Assembly (NCBI RefSeq): GCF_018127965.1
Contig: NZ_CP072349.1
Span: forward strand, 872,001 to 936,000
Reading direction: 5' to 3'
Length of the DNA stretch: 64,000 nt
Origin: Prevotella melaninogenica
GTDB taxonomy: Bacteria; Bacteroidota; Bacteroidia; Bacteroidales; Bacteroidaceae
Shown here: piece after piece, positions 45,852 to 54,353 of the stretch
Position numbering within the stretch: the stretch's first letter is position 1
Layout: the number at the start of each line of letters is the position of its first letter
Made by a program: the position numbers and the translations under genes
Notes under the pieces: model-generated
Told to the model about the DNA's origin: nothing
Database searches by the model: none
What the model saw: the letters and a program-made list of their open reading frames with translations, nothing else

Positions 45852-45876
45852 GCTTGTTATTTTGAGTGCAAAATTG

Positions 45877-45884
45877 CAAAAATA
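45877..45884 (-). promoter_or_regulatory. -7 box of the LysE-DUF4924-rfbD unit
   Basis: Perfect TATTTTTG on the minus strand, about 20 nt of leader to the ATG at 45851. No convincing -33 element. Confidence 0.45.
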
Positions 45885-45915
45885 ATACGAGATAAGCAAA
45901 TTTACCTAACAAAAC

Positions 45916-45947
45916 TTTGTGGCATTCCTCTTTTTTTCATAACTTTG
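45916..45947 (+). promoter_or_regulatory. Promoter of the ROK glucokinase gene
   Basis: TTTG (45916-45919), a 20-bp spacer and a perfect TAACTTTG (45940-45947). It lies inside a longer open frame and so fixes the real start at 45983. Confidence 0.8.
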
Positions 45948-45982
45948 CCCATAGTAAATTCAAACTAAAAACTTATTATGTC

Positions 45983-46984
45983 ATGGACGTAACAGAGCAG
46001 AAACCAGTTGTAACTGGATTGGAAAAGCCATTTGTAATTGGCTTGGATTTAGGAGGAACAAACGCAGTTTTCGGTGTCGTAGATCAGCGTGGTCAGGTAC
46101 TTGCCACCAATTCTATTAAGACACAGGCTTATAAGACAGTCGACGATTTTGTAGAAGCAGGTGTAGAGGCAATAAAGCCTCTTGTTGCAAAATATGGTGG
46201 AATAGGTCAGTTCCGTGCTATGGGTATTGGTGCACCTAATGGTAACTTCTATCGTGGCACGATAGAGTTCGCACCAAACCTCTCATGGGGACACGATGGT
46301 GTAGTGCCATTGGGCGATATGTTCTCACAGAAGTTGGGTATTCCTGTTGGTCTTACCAATGATGCAAACGCTGCAGCTATCGGTGAGATGCAGTATGGTG
46401 TTGCCCGCGGAATGAAGGATTTTATCATGATTACTCTCGGTACAGGTGTTGGCTCTGGTATCGTTATCAATGGTCAGATGGTCTATGGTTCTGATGGCTT
46501 TGCTGGTGAGTTGGGTCATATGATTATGGTTCGTGGAGAGAAAGGTCGCACTTGCGGTTGTGGTCGTAGAGGTTGTTTGGAGACTTACTGCTCTGCAACT
46601 GGTGTTGCTCGCACAGCTCGTGAGTTCTTGCAGAATAGCAAGGAAGACTCTCTCTTGCGTGAGATGAAGCCAGAAGATATCACTTCTTTGGATGTTTCTA
46701 TTGCTGCTGGTCGCGGCGATGCACTTGCTAAGCGTGTTTACGAGTTCACTGGTAATATGTTAGGTGAGGCTTGTGCTGACTTCGCAACCTTCTCTTCTCC
46801 AGAGGCTTTCATCTTCTTTGGTGGTCTAACTAAGGCTGGTGACTTGTTGATGGAACCTATCATGCGTTCTTATAAGGAGCATGCTTTGGAAATCTTCAAG
46901 GACAAACCAAAGTTCTTGGTAAGTTCGCTTGACGATGCTGCAGCAGCCGTTCTCGGTGCTTCTGCTATCGGTTGGGAGTTGTAA
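45983..46984 (+). CDS. ROK-family glucokinase
   Basis: 333 residues from the ATG after the promoter (MDVTEQKPVVTGLEKP). ATP-binding IGLDLGGTNAVFGVVD, the catalytic region NDANAAAIGEMQYG, TLGTGVGSGIVINGQ and the ROK zinc/cysteine motif CGCGRRGCLETYCSA are all present. It phosphorylates glucose and is thus functionally linked to the glycogen operon products. It stands alone, followed by a long hairpin. Confidence 0.93.
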   Translation: MDVTEQKPVVTGLEKPFVIGLDLGGTNAVFGVVDQRGQVLATNSIKTQAYKTVDDFVEAGVEAIKPLVAKYGGIGQFRAMGIGAPNGNFYRGTIEFAPNLSWGHDGVVPLGDMFSQKLGIPVGLTNDANAAAIGEMQYGVARGMKDFIMITLGTGVGSGIVINGQMVYGSDGFAGELGHMIMVRGEKGRTCGCGRRGCLETYCSATGVARTAREFLQNSKEDSLLREMKPEDITSLDVSIAAGRGDALAKRVYEFTGNMLGEACADFATFSSPEAFIFFGGLTKAGDLLMEPIMRSYKEHALEIFKDKPKFLVSSLDDAAAAVLGASAIGWEL

Positions 46985-47075
46985 TTAATGATATAAAGTC
47001 CAGACTTCTTTTGAGTTATATGTGCAGTTTGTCTACTTGTCTACTTGAAAGAGTCTAAAACTTATATATTCAAAG

Positions 47076-47147
47076 TAGGGACAAACATCCTTGTCAGACA
47101 TTCTTTTTATAATTAAAAGAACTGACTTACGAGGTTGTTTGTCCCTA
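47076..47147 (+). terminator. Three-part stacked hairpin after glucokinase
   Basis: TAGGGACAAAC (47076-47086) pairs with GTTTGTCCCTA (47137-47147), inside it GTCAG with CTGAC, and inside that TTCTTTT (47101-47107) with AAAAGAA (47115-47121). There is no pure T tract afterwards, so it may be a terminator or a separate structured RNA. It lies in the gene-free stretch 46985-47609. Confidence 0.55.
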
Positions 47148-47324
47148 TTATGTTTTATCTATATTACTAACTTTATATGATTTCCTTTTTATGATGATGT
47201 CTGTACGCTGTGTCTAAGTTGATAGAAAGCGGTTTTCCAATAAATTACTTATGTGTGTCTTGCTATATTGATAGTAATATAAAGGAATCTTTCTACCCAT
47301 ATCCTTTCTATGTGTTGCTATTCC

Positions 47325-47388
47325 GCACATCTCGTGTTGATGCCCCGCACATATTGTGCTGATGCTTCGCACCAATGGTGTTGAGTGT
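47325..47388. repeat. 22-bp-phased quasi-palindrome array, copy 6 of 6
   Basis: GCAC cores at 47325, 47347 and 47369, each exactly 22 bp apart, with GTGT/GTGC half sites and TGATGC spacers. Confidence 0.85.
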
Positions 47389-47536
47389 AGAATACCTTAC
47401 TAAATATTGACAAGAAAGAGGCAACTTGTTGTTAGGAAAAAATGTTCAGTCAAAAGTAATCATATGGAAGATTCTTCGTTTGAAAGTTATATCAGACAGT
47501 AAAACTCTTTGTAGACTTTCTTTTTATAGTTTTTGT

Positions 47537-47567
47537 TTTGTGTTCTCGTTTTTTTAATCTAACTTTG
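47537..47567 (+). promoter_or_regulatory. Promoter of the tsaC unit
   Basis: TTTG (47537-47540), a 19-bp spacer and a perfect TAACTTTG (47560-47567). The ATG follows at 47610. Confidence 0.78.
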
Positions 47568-47609
47568 CGAATACTTATAATACTTAGAAAGAAAAAACAA
47601 TAACAGAAG

Positions 47610-48179
47610 ATGAAACAGGAAGACGACATCAAGAAAGCGATTGAAGTGATGAGAAAGGGTGGTATCATTCTTTACCCAACTGATACTGTGTGGGGTATAG
47701 GTTGCGATGCTACCAATGCGGAAGCTGTAGCAAAGGTATATGCCTTGAAACGCAGAGACGATTCGAAAGCCCTTATCTGCTTAGTTGATTCTGATAATAG
47801 ACTTCAGCGTTATGTTCGTAATGTTCCTGATGTTGCTTGGCAGTTGATAGAAGCTGTTGAGAAACCAACAACATTGATTCTTGATGGTGCTGTCAATCTT
47901 GCTCCAAATCTGATAGCAGAAGATGGGTCTATAGGTATTCGCATAACAAAGGAGCCATTCTCACATGAGTTATGCTATCGATTCCAGAAGGCTATTGTAA
48001 GTACTTCGGCAAATGTCAGTGGTGAACCTGCTGCGCAGAATTATCGTGATATCTCAGAGAAGATTCTTGATGGTGTTGACTATGTTTGTGAGTCAAGACG
48101 TCAGGAACACAAACCACATACCCCATCCAGCATTATCAAATTGGCTGCTGATGGCGAAGTAAAAGTTATAAGGAAATAA
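47610..48179 (+). CDS. tsaC: Threonylcarbamoyl-AMP synthase (Sua5/YciO/YrdC family)
   Basis: 189 residues. YrdC-fold motifs: GGIILYPTDTVWGIGCDATN (about 15-35), ALKRRDDSKALICLV, EKPTTLIL, GIRITKEPF and STSANVSGEPA. It makes threonylcarbamoyl-AMP for t6A at position 37 of ANN-decoding tRNAs. It is a short form without the Sua5 C-terminal domain. The ClC-channel gene starts 12 bp later, so they are probably one transcript with fmt. Confidence 0.9.
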   Translation: MKQEDDIKKAIEVMRKGGIILYPTDTVWGIGCDATNAEAVAKVYALKRRDDSKALICLVDSDNRLQRYVRNVPDVAWQLIEAVEKPTTLILDGAVNLAPNLIAEDGSIGIRITKEPFSHELCYRFQKAIVSTSANVSGEPAAQNYRDISEKILDGVDYVCESRRQEHKPHTPSSIIKLAADGEVKVIRK

Positions 48180-48191
48180 TTGAATAGATAG

Positions 48192-49988
48192 ATGAAAGTA
48201 TCAGGTAGTCAGGGGATTATTTCTCGACTTGATAATTGGCGGAAGAATCATGTGTCCAATCGCGAGTTAGTCTTAGTACTGGCATTTGCTATTGGTCTTC
48301 TTGCTTCATTAGCAGCATATATTCTTCACTTTATTATCAAGTTGATAGAGGAATTAGTAACCTCTGGTTTCGATGTTGCAACGATAAACTGGCTCTATCT
48401 CATCTATCCAATCGTAGGTATTTGGCTGACAAGTCTATTTGTTAAGTATGTTGTACGTGATAATATTTCGCATGGTATTACGCGTGTTCTCTATGCTATT
48501 TCCACGAAACAATCTCGTTTGAAAGCCCATAATACTTGGTCGTCTATCGTTGCTTCTGCTATTACGATTGGTTTTGGCGGTTCGGTAGGAGCGGAGGCAC
48601 CTATTGTATTGACGGGGTCAGCTATTGGTAGTAACCTCGGACGTATCTTTAATTTAGATAATCGCACACTCATGCTTCTTGTGGGTTGTGGTGCAACGGC
48701 GGCTGTATCAGGTATTTTCAAGGCGCCAATAGCAGGATTGGTATTTACATTGGAAGTGTTGATGGTCGATTTGACCATGGCTTCTCTTTTGCCAATCTTG
48801 ATAGCATCAGTGACGGCAACGTGTTTCTCCTATTTCTTCACAGGTGGTTCGTCAATGTTTCATTTCCAAATGGATAACATCTGGGGACTTGACCGTGTTC
48901 CACCGACTATCTTGTTAGGTATCGCTTGCGGTTTTGTATCACTCTACTTCATGCGCTTAATGTCATGGTGTGAGAATGGTTATGGGAAACTTTCTTCTAA
49001 GCCTTATCTGAAACTGCTTGTGGGTGGCTTGGTACTTTCTCCACTTATTTTCCTCTTTCCTTCACTTTATGGTGAAGGCTATGATAGTTTGAGATTGTTT
49101 ATAGAAGGAAAGACAGAAGCGGACTGGATGCAAATCATGAGTGGCTCTATGTTTGCAGAGAAGTCAAATTTCCTACTGCTTTATGTGGGCTTAGTTGTCA
49201 TGACAAAGGTCTTCGCAACCAGTGCAACAAATGGTGCAGGCGGTTGTGGTGGGACCTTTGCGCCTTCTTTGTTTATCGGTGGTTTTGGTGGTTTCTTCTT
49301 TGCTCGTTTTTGGAATATGCAGCAACTTGGTGTTTATATTCCAGAGAAGAACTTTACGCTCTATGGTATGGCAGCTGTGATGTCGGCTGTGATGCATGCA
49401 CCTTTGACGGGTATCTTCCTGATTGCCGAACTAACAGGTGGTTATCAACTCTTTATCCCATTGATTATCGTGACTATCAGTTCTTATCTTACGATAAATA
49501 TCTTCGAACATCATAGTATTTATGCTGTTCGTTTGGCAAAGCAAGGTAAACTTCTTACACACCATACAGACAAGTCTATCCTCACTTTGATGAGTATGGA
49601 TAAGATTATCGATCATGACTTTACATCTGTCGGACCGGATATGGAGATGGGAAAACTTATCCATGCTATCAGTTCCAGTCGCAATGATTATATTCCTGTG
49701 CTCGATGAGTCTCGTAAGTTATTAGGTGAGATTGATATTAACAATCTACGACATATTATCTTTCGTACTGAACTTTACCATCGTTTTCATGTCAATCAGT
49801 TGATGTCACCACCAGCAGCAATGCTCGGTGTCAACGACCCAATGGAGGATGTGATGAAGACTTTTGAACGTACGGGGGCACAGTATTTACCTGTTGTGAA
49901 TATTGATAGCCAGTTGGTTGGCTATATCTCTCGAGTTCGCCTTTATAGTATGTATCGTCAGTTTGTAGCAGACTTTAGTGCAGAGTAA
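48192..49988 (+). CDS. ClC-family chloride channel/transporter with CBS domains
   Basis: 598 residues: about ten membrane helices, then two CBS domains (about 465-590, MDKIIDHDFTSVG and LMSPPAAMLGVNDP). The selectivity-filter region reads GFGGSVGAEAPIVLTG, where most family members have GxEGP. The gating glutamate is present but Gly-Pro is Ala-Pro. A second conserved stretch is TNGAGGCGGTFAPSLFIGG. CBS pairs usually bind adenosine nucleotides and regulate transport. The 3' end overlaps an open frame leading into fmt, but the fmt start is placed 58 bp downstream. Confidence 0.93.
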   Translation: MKVSGSQGIISRLDNWRKNHVSNRELVLVLAFAIGLLASLAAYILHFIIKLIEELVTSGFDVATINWLYLIYPIVGIWLTSLFVKYVVRDNISHGITRVLYAISTKQSRLKAHNTWSSIVASAITIGFGGSVGAEAPIVLTGSAIGSNLGRIFNLDNRTLMLLVGCGATAAVSGIFKAPIAGLVFTLEVLMVDLTMASLLPILIASVTATCFSYFFTGGSSMFHFQMDNIWGLDRVPPTILLGIACGFVSLYFMRLMSWCENGYGKLSSKPYLKLLVGGLVLSPLIFLFPSLYGEGYDSLRLFIEGKTEADWMQIMSGSMFAEKSNFLLLYVGLVVMTKVFATSATNGAGGCGGTFAPSLFIGGFGGFFFARFWNMQQLGVYIPEKNFTLYGMAAVMSAVMHAPLTGIFLIAELTGGYQLFIPLIIVTISSYLTINIFEHHSIYAVRLAKQGKLLTHHTDKSILTLMSMDKIIDHDFTSVGPDMEMGKLIHAISSSRNDYIPVLDESRKLLGEIDINNLRHIIFRTELYHRFHVNQLMSPPAAMLGVNDPMEDVMKTFERTGAQYLPVVNIDSQLVGYISRVRLYSMYRQFVADFSAE

Positions 49989-50046
49989 AATAGATATCTG
50001 CCGTCTCTTACTTATTATCTCACCTCTTGTTAAATTCCTAAAGATA

Positions 50047-51069
50047 ATGAAAAAAGAAAATATACGTATTGTTTTCATGGGTACTCCAGAGTTTGCTGTG
50101 GAGTCGTTGAAAGCATTAGTTGAGAATGGATATAATGTTGTAGCTGTAGTCACGCAGCCTGATAAACCTGTTGGACGTCATCAAGAACAGCTGCAGGCAT
50201 CACCTGTGAAACTCTATGCACTTGAACATAACTTGCCTGTTTTGCAGCCTGTAAAGATGAAGGATGCTGAATTTATAGAAGAATTGCGTTCTTATAAAGC
50301 TGATATGCAGGTGGTTGTCGCCTTTCGTATGTTGCCGGAAATAGTGTGGAGTATGCCTCGCTTGGGTACGTTTAATGTACATGCAGCCCTACTTCCACAG
50401 TACCGTGGTGCTGCTCCTATCAACTGGGCGGTTATCAATGGTGAGACCGAGACAGGTGTGACGACCTTCTTCCTTGATAAAGACATTGATACAGGTCGCA
50501 TTATCCTTCAAAGACCATTTGCTATTCCTGATACAGCTGATGTTGAGTATGTCTATGATGGCTTGATGGTTTTGGGTGCAAAGATTGCTATGGAAACAAT
50601 TGACCTCATTGCATCTAAATTGCCTGAAGATAGTCTGGATAACGTTGATTTCTCTGCAGTTCTTGATGGCATAAGTGCTCCTCAAGTGTGTAAAGATGCT
50701 GAATTACATCATGCACCGAAGATATTCAAAGAGACATGCGAAATCAATTGGAATCAGTCTGCTAAGAAAGTTTATGATTTTGTGCGTGGACTCAGTCCTT
50801 ATCCTGGCACTTGGAGTACACTCTCTTCTATTGAAGATAATGGAGTAAAGCCTTTGATTATGAAGGTTTATAAGACGGCTAAGTCTGACCGCGCATCTGT
50901 AGGTACCCCTGGTACGCTCGTTGTAGAAAAGACTCGTCTCTATGTCAATACGTCTGATAACCTCTTGGAACTTCTCGATATTCAGTTGACAGGTAAGAAA
51001 CGAATGGATGTTCGCTCATTCTTAAATGGGTTTAAGGATATAGAGAAGTACCTCTTCCAGACAGAATGA
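50047..51069 (+). CDS. fmt: Methionyl-tRNA formyltransferase
   Basis: 340 residues from MKKENIRIVFMGTPEFAVESL, the normal family start. A longer frame from 49978 overlaps the preceding gene and is less likely. The formyltetrahydrofolate-binding catalytic part has FNVHAALLPQYRGAAPINWAVI (with the Asn-His pair) and FLDKDIDTGRII. The C-terminal OB-like domain begins near residue 205. It formylates initiator Met-tRNA. Confidence 0.95.
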   Translation: MKKENIRIVFMGTPEFAVESLKALVENGYNVVAVVTQPDKPVGRHQEQLQASPVKLYALEHNLPVLQPVKMKDAEFIEELRSYKADMQVVVAFRMLPEIVWSMPRLGTFNVHAALLPQYRGAAPINWAVINGETETGVTTFFLDKDIDTGRIILQRPFAIPDTADVEYVYDGLMVLGAKIAMETIDLIASKLPEDSLDNVDFSAVLDGISAPQVCKDAELHHAPKIFKETCEINWNQSAKKVYDFVRGLSPYPGTWSTLSSIEDNGVKPLIMKVYKTAKSDRASVGTPGTLVVEKTRLYVNTSDNLLELLDIQLTGKKRMDVRSFLNGFKDIEKYLFQTE

Positions 51070-51086
51070 CGATAGTTTAGACAGAG

Positions 51087-51349
51087 TGACATAAAAACAT
51101 ATTGCTTTAATGACATATTTTGTTGTTTGGAAAGAAGTTAAGTATAGGCTATCAGACAGAACTACATAAGATATCTTAATTCACAGCCTACACGTCCCAT
51201 ATTAAAATATGTCATTAAAGCAATACGTCTTTATGTCATTCAGTCTTCCCTTAGAATATGTCATTAAAGCAATATGTCTTTATGTCATTCAATTTTCCCT
51301 TAGAATATGTCATAAAAGCAATATGTTTTTCTGTCATTCTGTCTAAACT
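51087..51349. repeat. 49-bp-period array with an inverted copy between fmt and the PagL-like gene
   Basis: GTCATTAAAGCAATAYGTCT units begin at 51211, 51260 and 51309 (exactly 49 bp apart). An inverted unit at 51087-51121 (GTGACATAAAAACATATTGC..) can pair with the first direct unit over about 37 bp with few mismatches, making a large hairpin around an 85-bp loop. It fills the 299-bp gap 51070-51368. Confidence 0.85.
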
Positions 51350-51368
51350 CTTGTCTTTCTGTCTTGTT

Positions 51369-52613
51369 TTATAGTCTCACAGGCATTGTTATTTGTAGTT
51401 CAGTGAAGTCTGCCTTTGTTGCATGTGCATTAACGCTAAAGCCTAAAGTAAGATTCTTCAGCTTAGGGAAACTATAAAACACACCAACTTGTTCATGATA
51501 AGGTCTTTCTAATCCATTACGTGATTTATAACCCATGTGTCGGTAGAGGTAATAACCTAAGCTGACACGAACAGACATGTTACCATAAAAGATCTCGTGA
51601 CGACCTTCAATGCTCAGTGACCACGGACTATGCTTCTCTCCAGTGTATCCATGTTCCTTATCATGTTGTGCAACTCTACTAATATAATCTCCATAGAAAA
51701 GACCAAAGCCTACGCCAGATGCCCAGCGACGTGCATAACGATAGAGTAGGTGAGTATGGAAAGAATAAGCTCCGTAGAAAGCAAATTGTTCCCTACGATA
51801 ATCAGGATGTCCTTGTGGAGTTTCAAATTGTGTCTGCTGCCAATCCTCAAGTAAAGTTTTACCACCTACTCCAAGCGTAAATTCAGTAAACCAATACTTT
51901 TGGAAGGGATTTTTAGGAAGTGTGTTCCCCTTTGCAACCTTTGTTGTTTCTTTCTCTGGTTCGTATACAATACCAAGGAATGGACCTAAATAGTTTGCTC
52001 CTTTGTTGGGTCGTGCCATAGCCCCATTGCTATGGTGTGCGAAGTCTAATCCTGCCTTTACACTCCACTCTTTTGCCACCTTATATTGTCCGTACAGTCC
52101 TGCTGTGAAGAAGATATTAAGGTGCGAGCCAATATATTCGTTGTCAATATTGTTCTTTTGGTTATATTTTAGCGAAGTATAGCCTACACCAGTGCCTAAG
52201 TAATAGCCCCATTGCCAGTGTTCACTACGATAAAGTGGACGGTTGAATGTACCATATAGGGTTAGGAAGTTACCTAATTTACTGGTATAATCTACTGGCT
52301 GTGCCTCTCCCCATGGGGTATCTTTATGCATAGTTGTCCCATGGTTAAGGTTATAGCGCAGACCAACAGAGAATGTAGGGTAGTTATAATCACGTGCAAA
52401 ATCATTCTCTGTTGGTGTGATATTTAGTTGTGCAGCTATAGCATGCGTCTCTTTCGTCTTAGTCCAAATACGTGGTTCCTTATCTAAACATAAGGTTTGG
52501 GCAGGGATATAACGCATCTCTACCCCTGTTTTGGGTATAGCTATAGAATCATACTCTTCTGCAGAAGCAACTACAGAGAGTAGTAAAGAAGGTATGAAAA
52601 GGAGTTTTCTCAC
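51369..52613 (-). CDS. PagL-like outer-membrane acyloxyacyl/lipid A deacylase-family protein
   Basis: 414 residues with a signal peptide (LLFIPSLLLSVVASAEE). The middle contains DFAHHSNGAMARPNKGANYLG (about 192), which matches the HxSN catalytic motif of PagL lipid A 3-O-deacylases, followed by the aromatic strands of a barrel. It is longer than enterobacterial PagL (about 190 residues), with about 150 extra residues of a second barrel-like half. Removal of a lipid A acyl chain is inferred from the motif only. It is 16 bp downstream of another outer-membrane gene on the same strand. Confidence 0.7.
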   Translation of the reverse strand: MRKLLFIPSLLLSVVASAEEYDSIAIPKTGVEMRYIPAQTLCLDKEPRIWTKTKETHAIAAQLNITPTENDFARDYNYPTFSVGLRYNLNHGTTMHKDTPWGEAQPVDYTSKLGNFLTLYGTFNRPLYRSEHWQWGYYLGTGVGYTSLKYNQKNNIDNEYIGSHLNIFFTAGLYGQYKVAKEWSVKAGLDFAHHSNGAMARPNKGANYLGPFLGIVYEPEKETTKVAKGNTLPKNPFQKYWFTEFTLGVGGKTLLEDWQQTQFETPQGHPDYRREQFAFYGAYSFHTHLLYRYARRWASGVGFGLFYGDYISRVAQHDKEHGYTGEKHSPWSLSIEGRHEIFYGNMSVRVSLGYYLYRHMGYKSRNGLERPYHEQVGVFYSFPKLKNLTLGFSVNAHATKADFTELQITMPVRL

Positions 52614-52629
52614 TTGTCTTCAAACGGCA

Positions 52630-53379
52630 TCAGAGCACCTGTATTCTGTAGCCAAGTGTTACTTCCAACATACTGTTTCGAGCATTCTTTAATAAATCCT
52701 TTGCTTCAGTATCTCTTGCTAACTTTCTGAAGTATAGGTTGTAACGCGCTTCTATCTGCCATTGCTTCCATTCGTAGCTGACGCCAAGAGGAAGTGCGAC
52801 ATCACCACTATGGATACGATTCTTGAGGTTGATATCTTCACCATTTTTCTTTTTAGCATGTGCACTGATAACATATCCAGTGTGTACTCCAGTAGTAAAA
52901 CTCCATGGTAAATCTGCCCAAGGATACCAACGTACTATATAATTAGTGTTGATATAATGTAAATTGACATTGTATGGACCATATTTTTGTATAATAGGGT
53001 TTCCATAGTCGTCTGTGGTATTGATATTACGATAGATACCTGAACCTCCTTGGTGGCTATATTGCATTTCAACGTCTATTGCAAGGTTTTTAGCCACGAA
53101 GACTTCAACGTAGGCACCAGCAACAGCCCCCAACTTAAAATTGTTATCAACACCTATGAGGTTTGATAAGTTTAATCCAACTTTTGGGGCTGCATATAAA
53201 TCCCATACCGTATGCTCACCAGTTGGTTTGGTATCTTGAACAATGGCTCCTTTAACGTCTTGGTAGCCTTCTTTAACAACTTCGCCAATACGTTTCGCGG
53301 CGTTTTTGTTTATTACCTGAGCCTGTCCGTTTGTCAATGCCCCTAAAAGGATGGCAGCAATCAATATAATCTTTTTCAT
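52630..53379 (-). CDS. Outer-membrane beta-barrel protein (porin-family type)
   Basis: 249 residues with a signal peptide ending NGQAQ (about residue 20). A short helical segment (KNAAKRIGEVVKEGYQDVKG) leads to eight or so amphipathic strands (APKVGLNLSNLIG, AVAGAYVEVFVAKNLAIDVE, YINTNYIVRWYPW, EVTLGYRIQVL) typical of the OMP_b-brl family. Ligand unknown. It heads a two-gene unit with the PagL-like gene, and both are bracketed by related repeats. Confidence 0.75.
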   Translation of the reverse strand: MKKIILIAAILLGALTNGQAQVINKNAAKRIGEVVKEGYQDVKGAIVQDTKPTGEHTVWDLYAAPKVGLNLSNLIGVDNNFKLGAVAGAYVEVFVAKNLAIDVEMQYSHQGGSGIYRNINTTDDYGNPIIQKYGPYNVNLHYINTNYIVRWYPWADLPWSFTTGVHTGYVISAHAKKKNGEDINLKNRIHSGDVALPLGVSYEWKQWQIEARYNLYFRKLARDTEAKDLLKNARNSMLEVTLGYRIQVL

Positions 53380-53403
53380 TTTTTAGGATAACTGATTCTG
53401 TTG

Positions 53404-53411
53404 CAAAGATA
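53404..53411 (-). promoter_or_regulatory. -7 box of the outer-membrane gene pair
   Basis: Perfect TATCTTTG on the minus strand, about 20 nt of leader to the ATG. The -33 element is not convincing. Confidence 0.5.
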
Positions 53412-53480
53412 GTGATTTTTCTTCAAACCATTGATATCTTGTGGCTTTTTCATACATATAAAGATAGAGAATACAATACA

Positions 53481-53605
53481 GAATGACATAAAAGTATAGA
53501 TAATGTTGAGCCAGAATGACAAAAAGACATATTTTTAATGACATATTTTTAATTGATGCTATAATGCCATAAAAACATATTCTTTAATGACATATTTCAA
53601 TGCAG
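53481..53605. repeat. Repeat array related to 51087-51349, upstream of the outer-membrane pair
   Basis: Units reading AATGACATAAAA..CATATT..TTTAATGACATATT recur here in the orientation of the inverted unit at 51087. Two of them are about 48 bp apart. The gene-free stretch 53380-54353 also contains the G-rich segment, a possible gene relic and the polysaccharide promoter. Confidence 0.7.
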
Positions 53606-53690
53606 GATATATGGCTGGAGTATTAGGTTTGTCCTTATGCATTATGTCTTAGCTTTGTCATCATATCTATGGGGTCTCTCGGTGATTACT

Positions 53691-53725
53691 CCCCTCCCTT
53701 TGGGGGAGGGGCGAGGGGGGAGGGG
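53691..53725 (+). other. G-quadruplex-type G-rich segment / hairpin
   Basis: CCCCTCCC (53691-53698) is followed by TTTG and four G runs: 5 G at 53702, 4 G at 53708, 6 G at 53715 and 4 G at 53722, separated by 1, 3 and 1 bases. It can form a C/G hairpin or a G-quadruplex and is far more GC-rich than anything around it. Confidence 0.8.
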
Positions 53726-53859
53726 CCAGTTGGTGGGTCAGGCTTTGTTGCTCATTCTTTCTTTTTTATATCGTGTGCCTACAATTATTCTATGATTATT
53801 CTTTCTTTTCTCATTTTTTTTATTTAATTTTGTACCCATAATAAAGGAAATTAGAACTA

Positions 53860-54014
53860 TTAACAGAATGATTCTGCGAACGAAGCATCTACTGAATTGA
53901 CCAACACAGTCTTATTGTTTAAGTTAACGATTGTTACTGTACCACGTCTATTTGTTTTTGCCCATTCGATCTTATGTGGAGTGCCCGTGATAGTTGTCAG
54001 CCTGCAAGCTATTC
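53860..54014 (-). pseudogene. Possible gene relic without a start codon
   Basis: On the minus strand an open frame of about 50 codons reads LTTITGTPHKIEWAK, TNRRGTVTIVNLNNKT and VLVNSVDASFAESF before a stop. The composition is protein-like, but there is no start codon, no promoter in that direction and no recognisable family. It may be chance or a fragment of a lost gene beside the polysaccharide cluster. Confidence 0.25.
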
Positions 54015-54297
54015 ATTGTTTGTAGGGAGGAGATGATATTTTCTCGTTTTGCTTTATAGATAAGCCAATATCCCATTTCTCTAATAAAGTTGAAGATAAA
54101 TTCAGATTATGGGTCTAAAATATATTAAAATAATAGTCATTAGTTTTGGGATATTTAATCTGTGCAACTAGTATTGAGGAATGAGAATGATAAAGAAGGA
54201 ACGTAGAAAAAAATGTACGTTATAATATCATTTGGATGATTAAAAGTATTATGTAAATCTTATTCGCTATTTGGACTTATCCATATATAAGACAAAG

Positions 54298-54328
54298 TTG
54301 CTCTTTATTTATTAAATTCGTAACTTTG
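54298..54328 (+). promoter_or_regulatory. Promoter of the polysaccharide cluster
   Basis: TTG (54298-54300), a 20-bp spacer and a perfect TAACTTTG (54321-54328), with a leader of only about 20 nt to the ATG at 54354. There is no long leader of the kind UpxY proteins act on. Confidence 0.75.
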
Positions 54329-54353
54329 AATAATATTTATTTGGAATATTTGA

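Noticed and set aside
45917..45982. 22-codon N-terminal extension of glucokinase
   Set aside because: A complete promoter lies inside it, and the ROK family begins near the ATG at 45983.
51211..51349. 49-bp-period array as a CRISPR
   Set aside because: Whole units are repeated without conserved repeats alternating with unique spacers, and no cas gene is present. The same reasoning excludes the 22-bp arrays.
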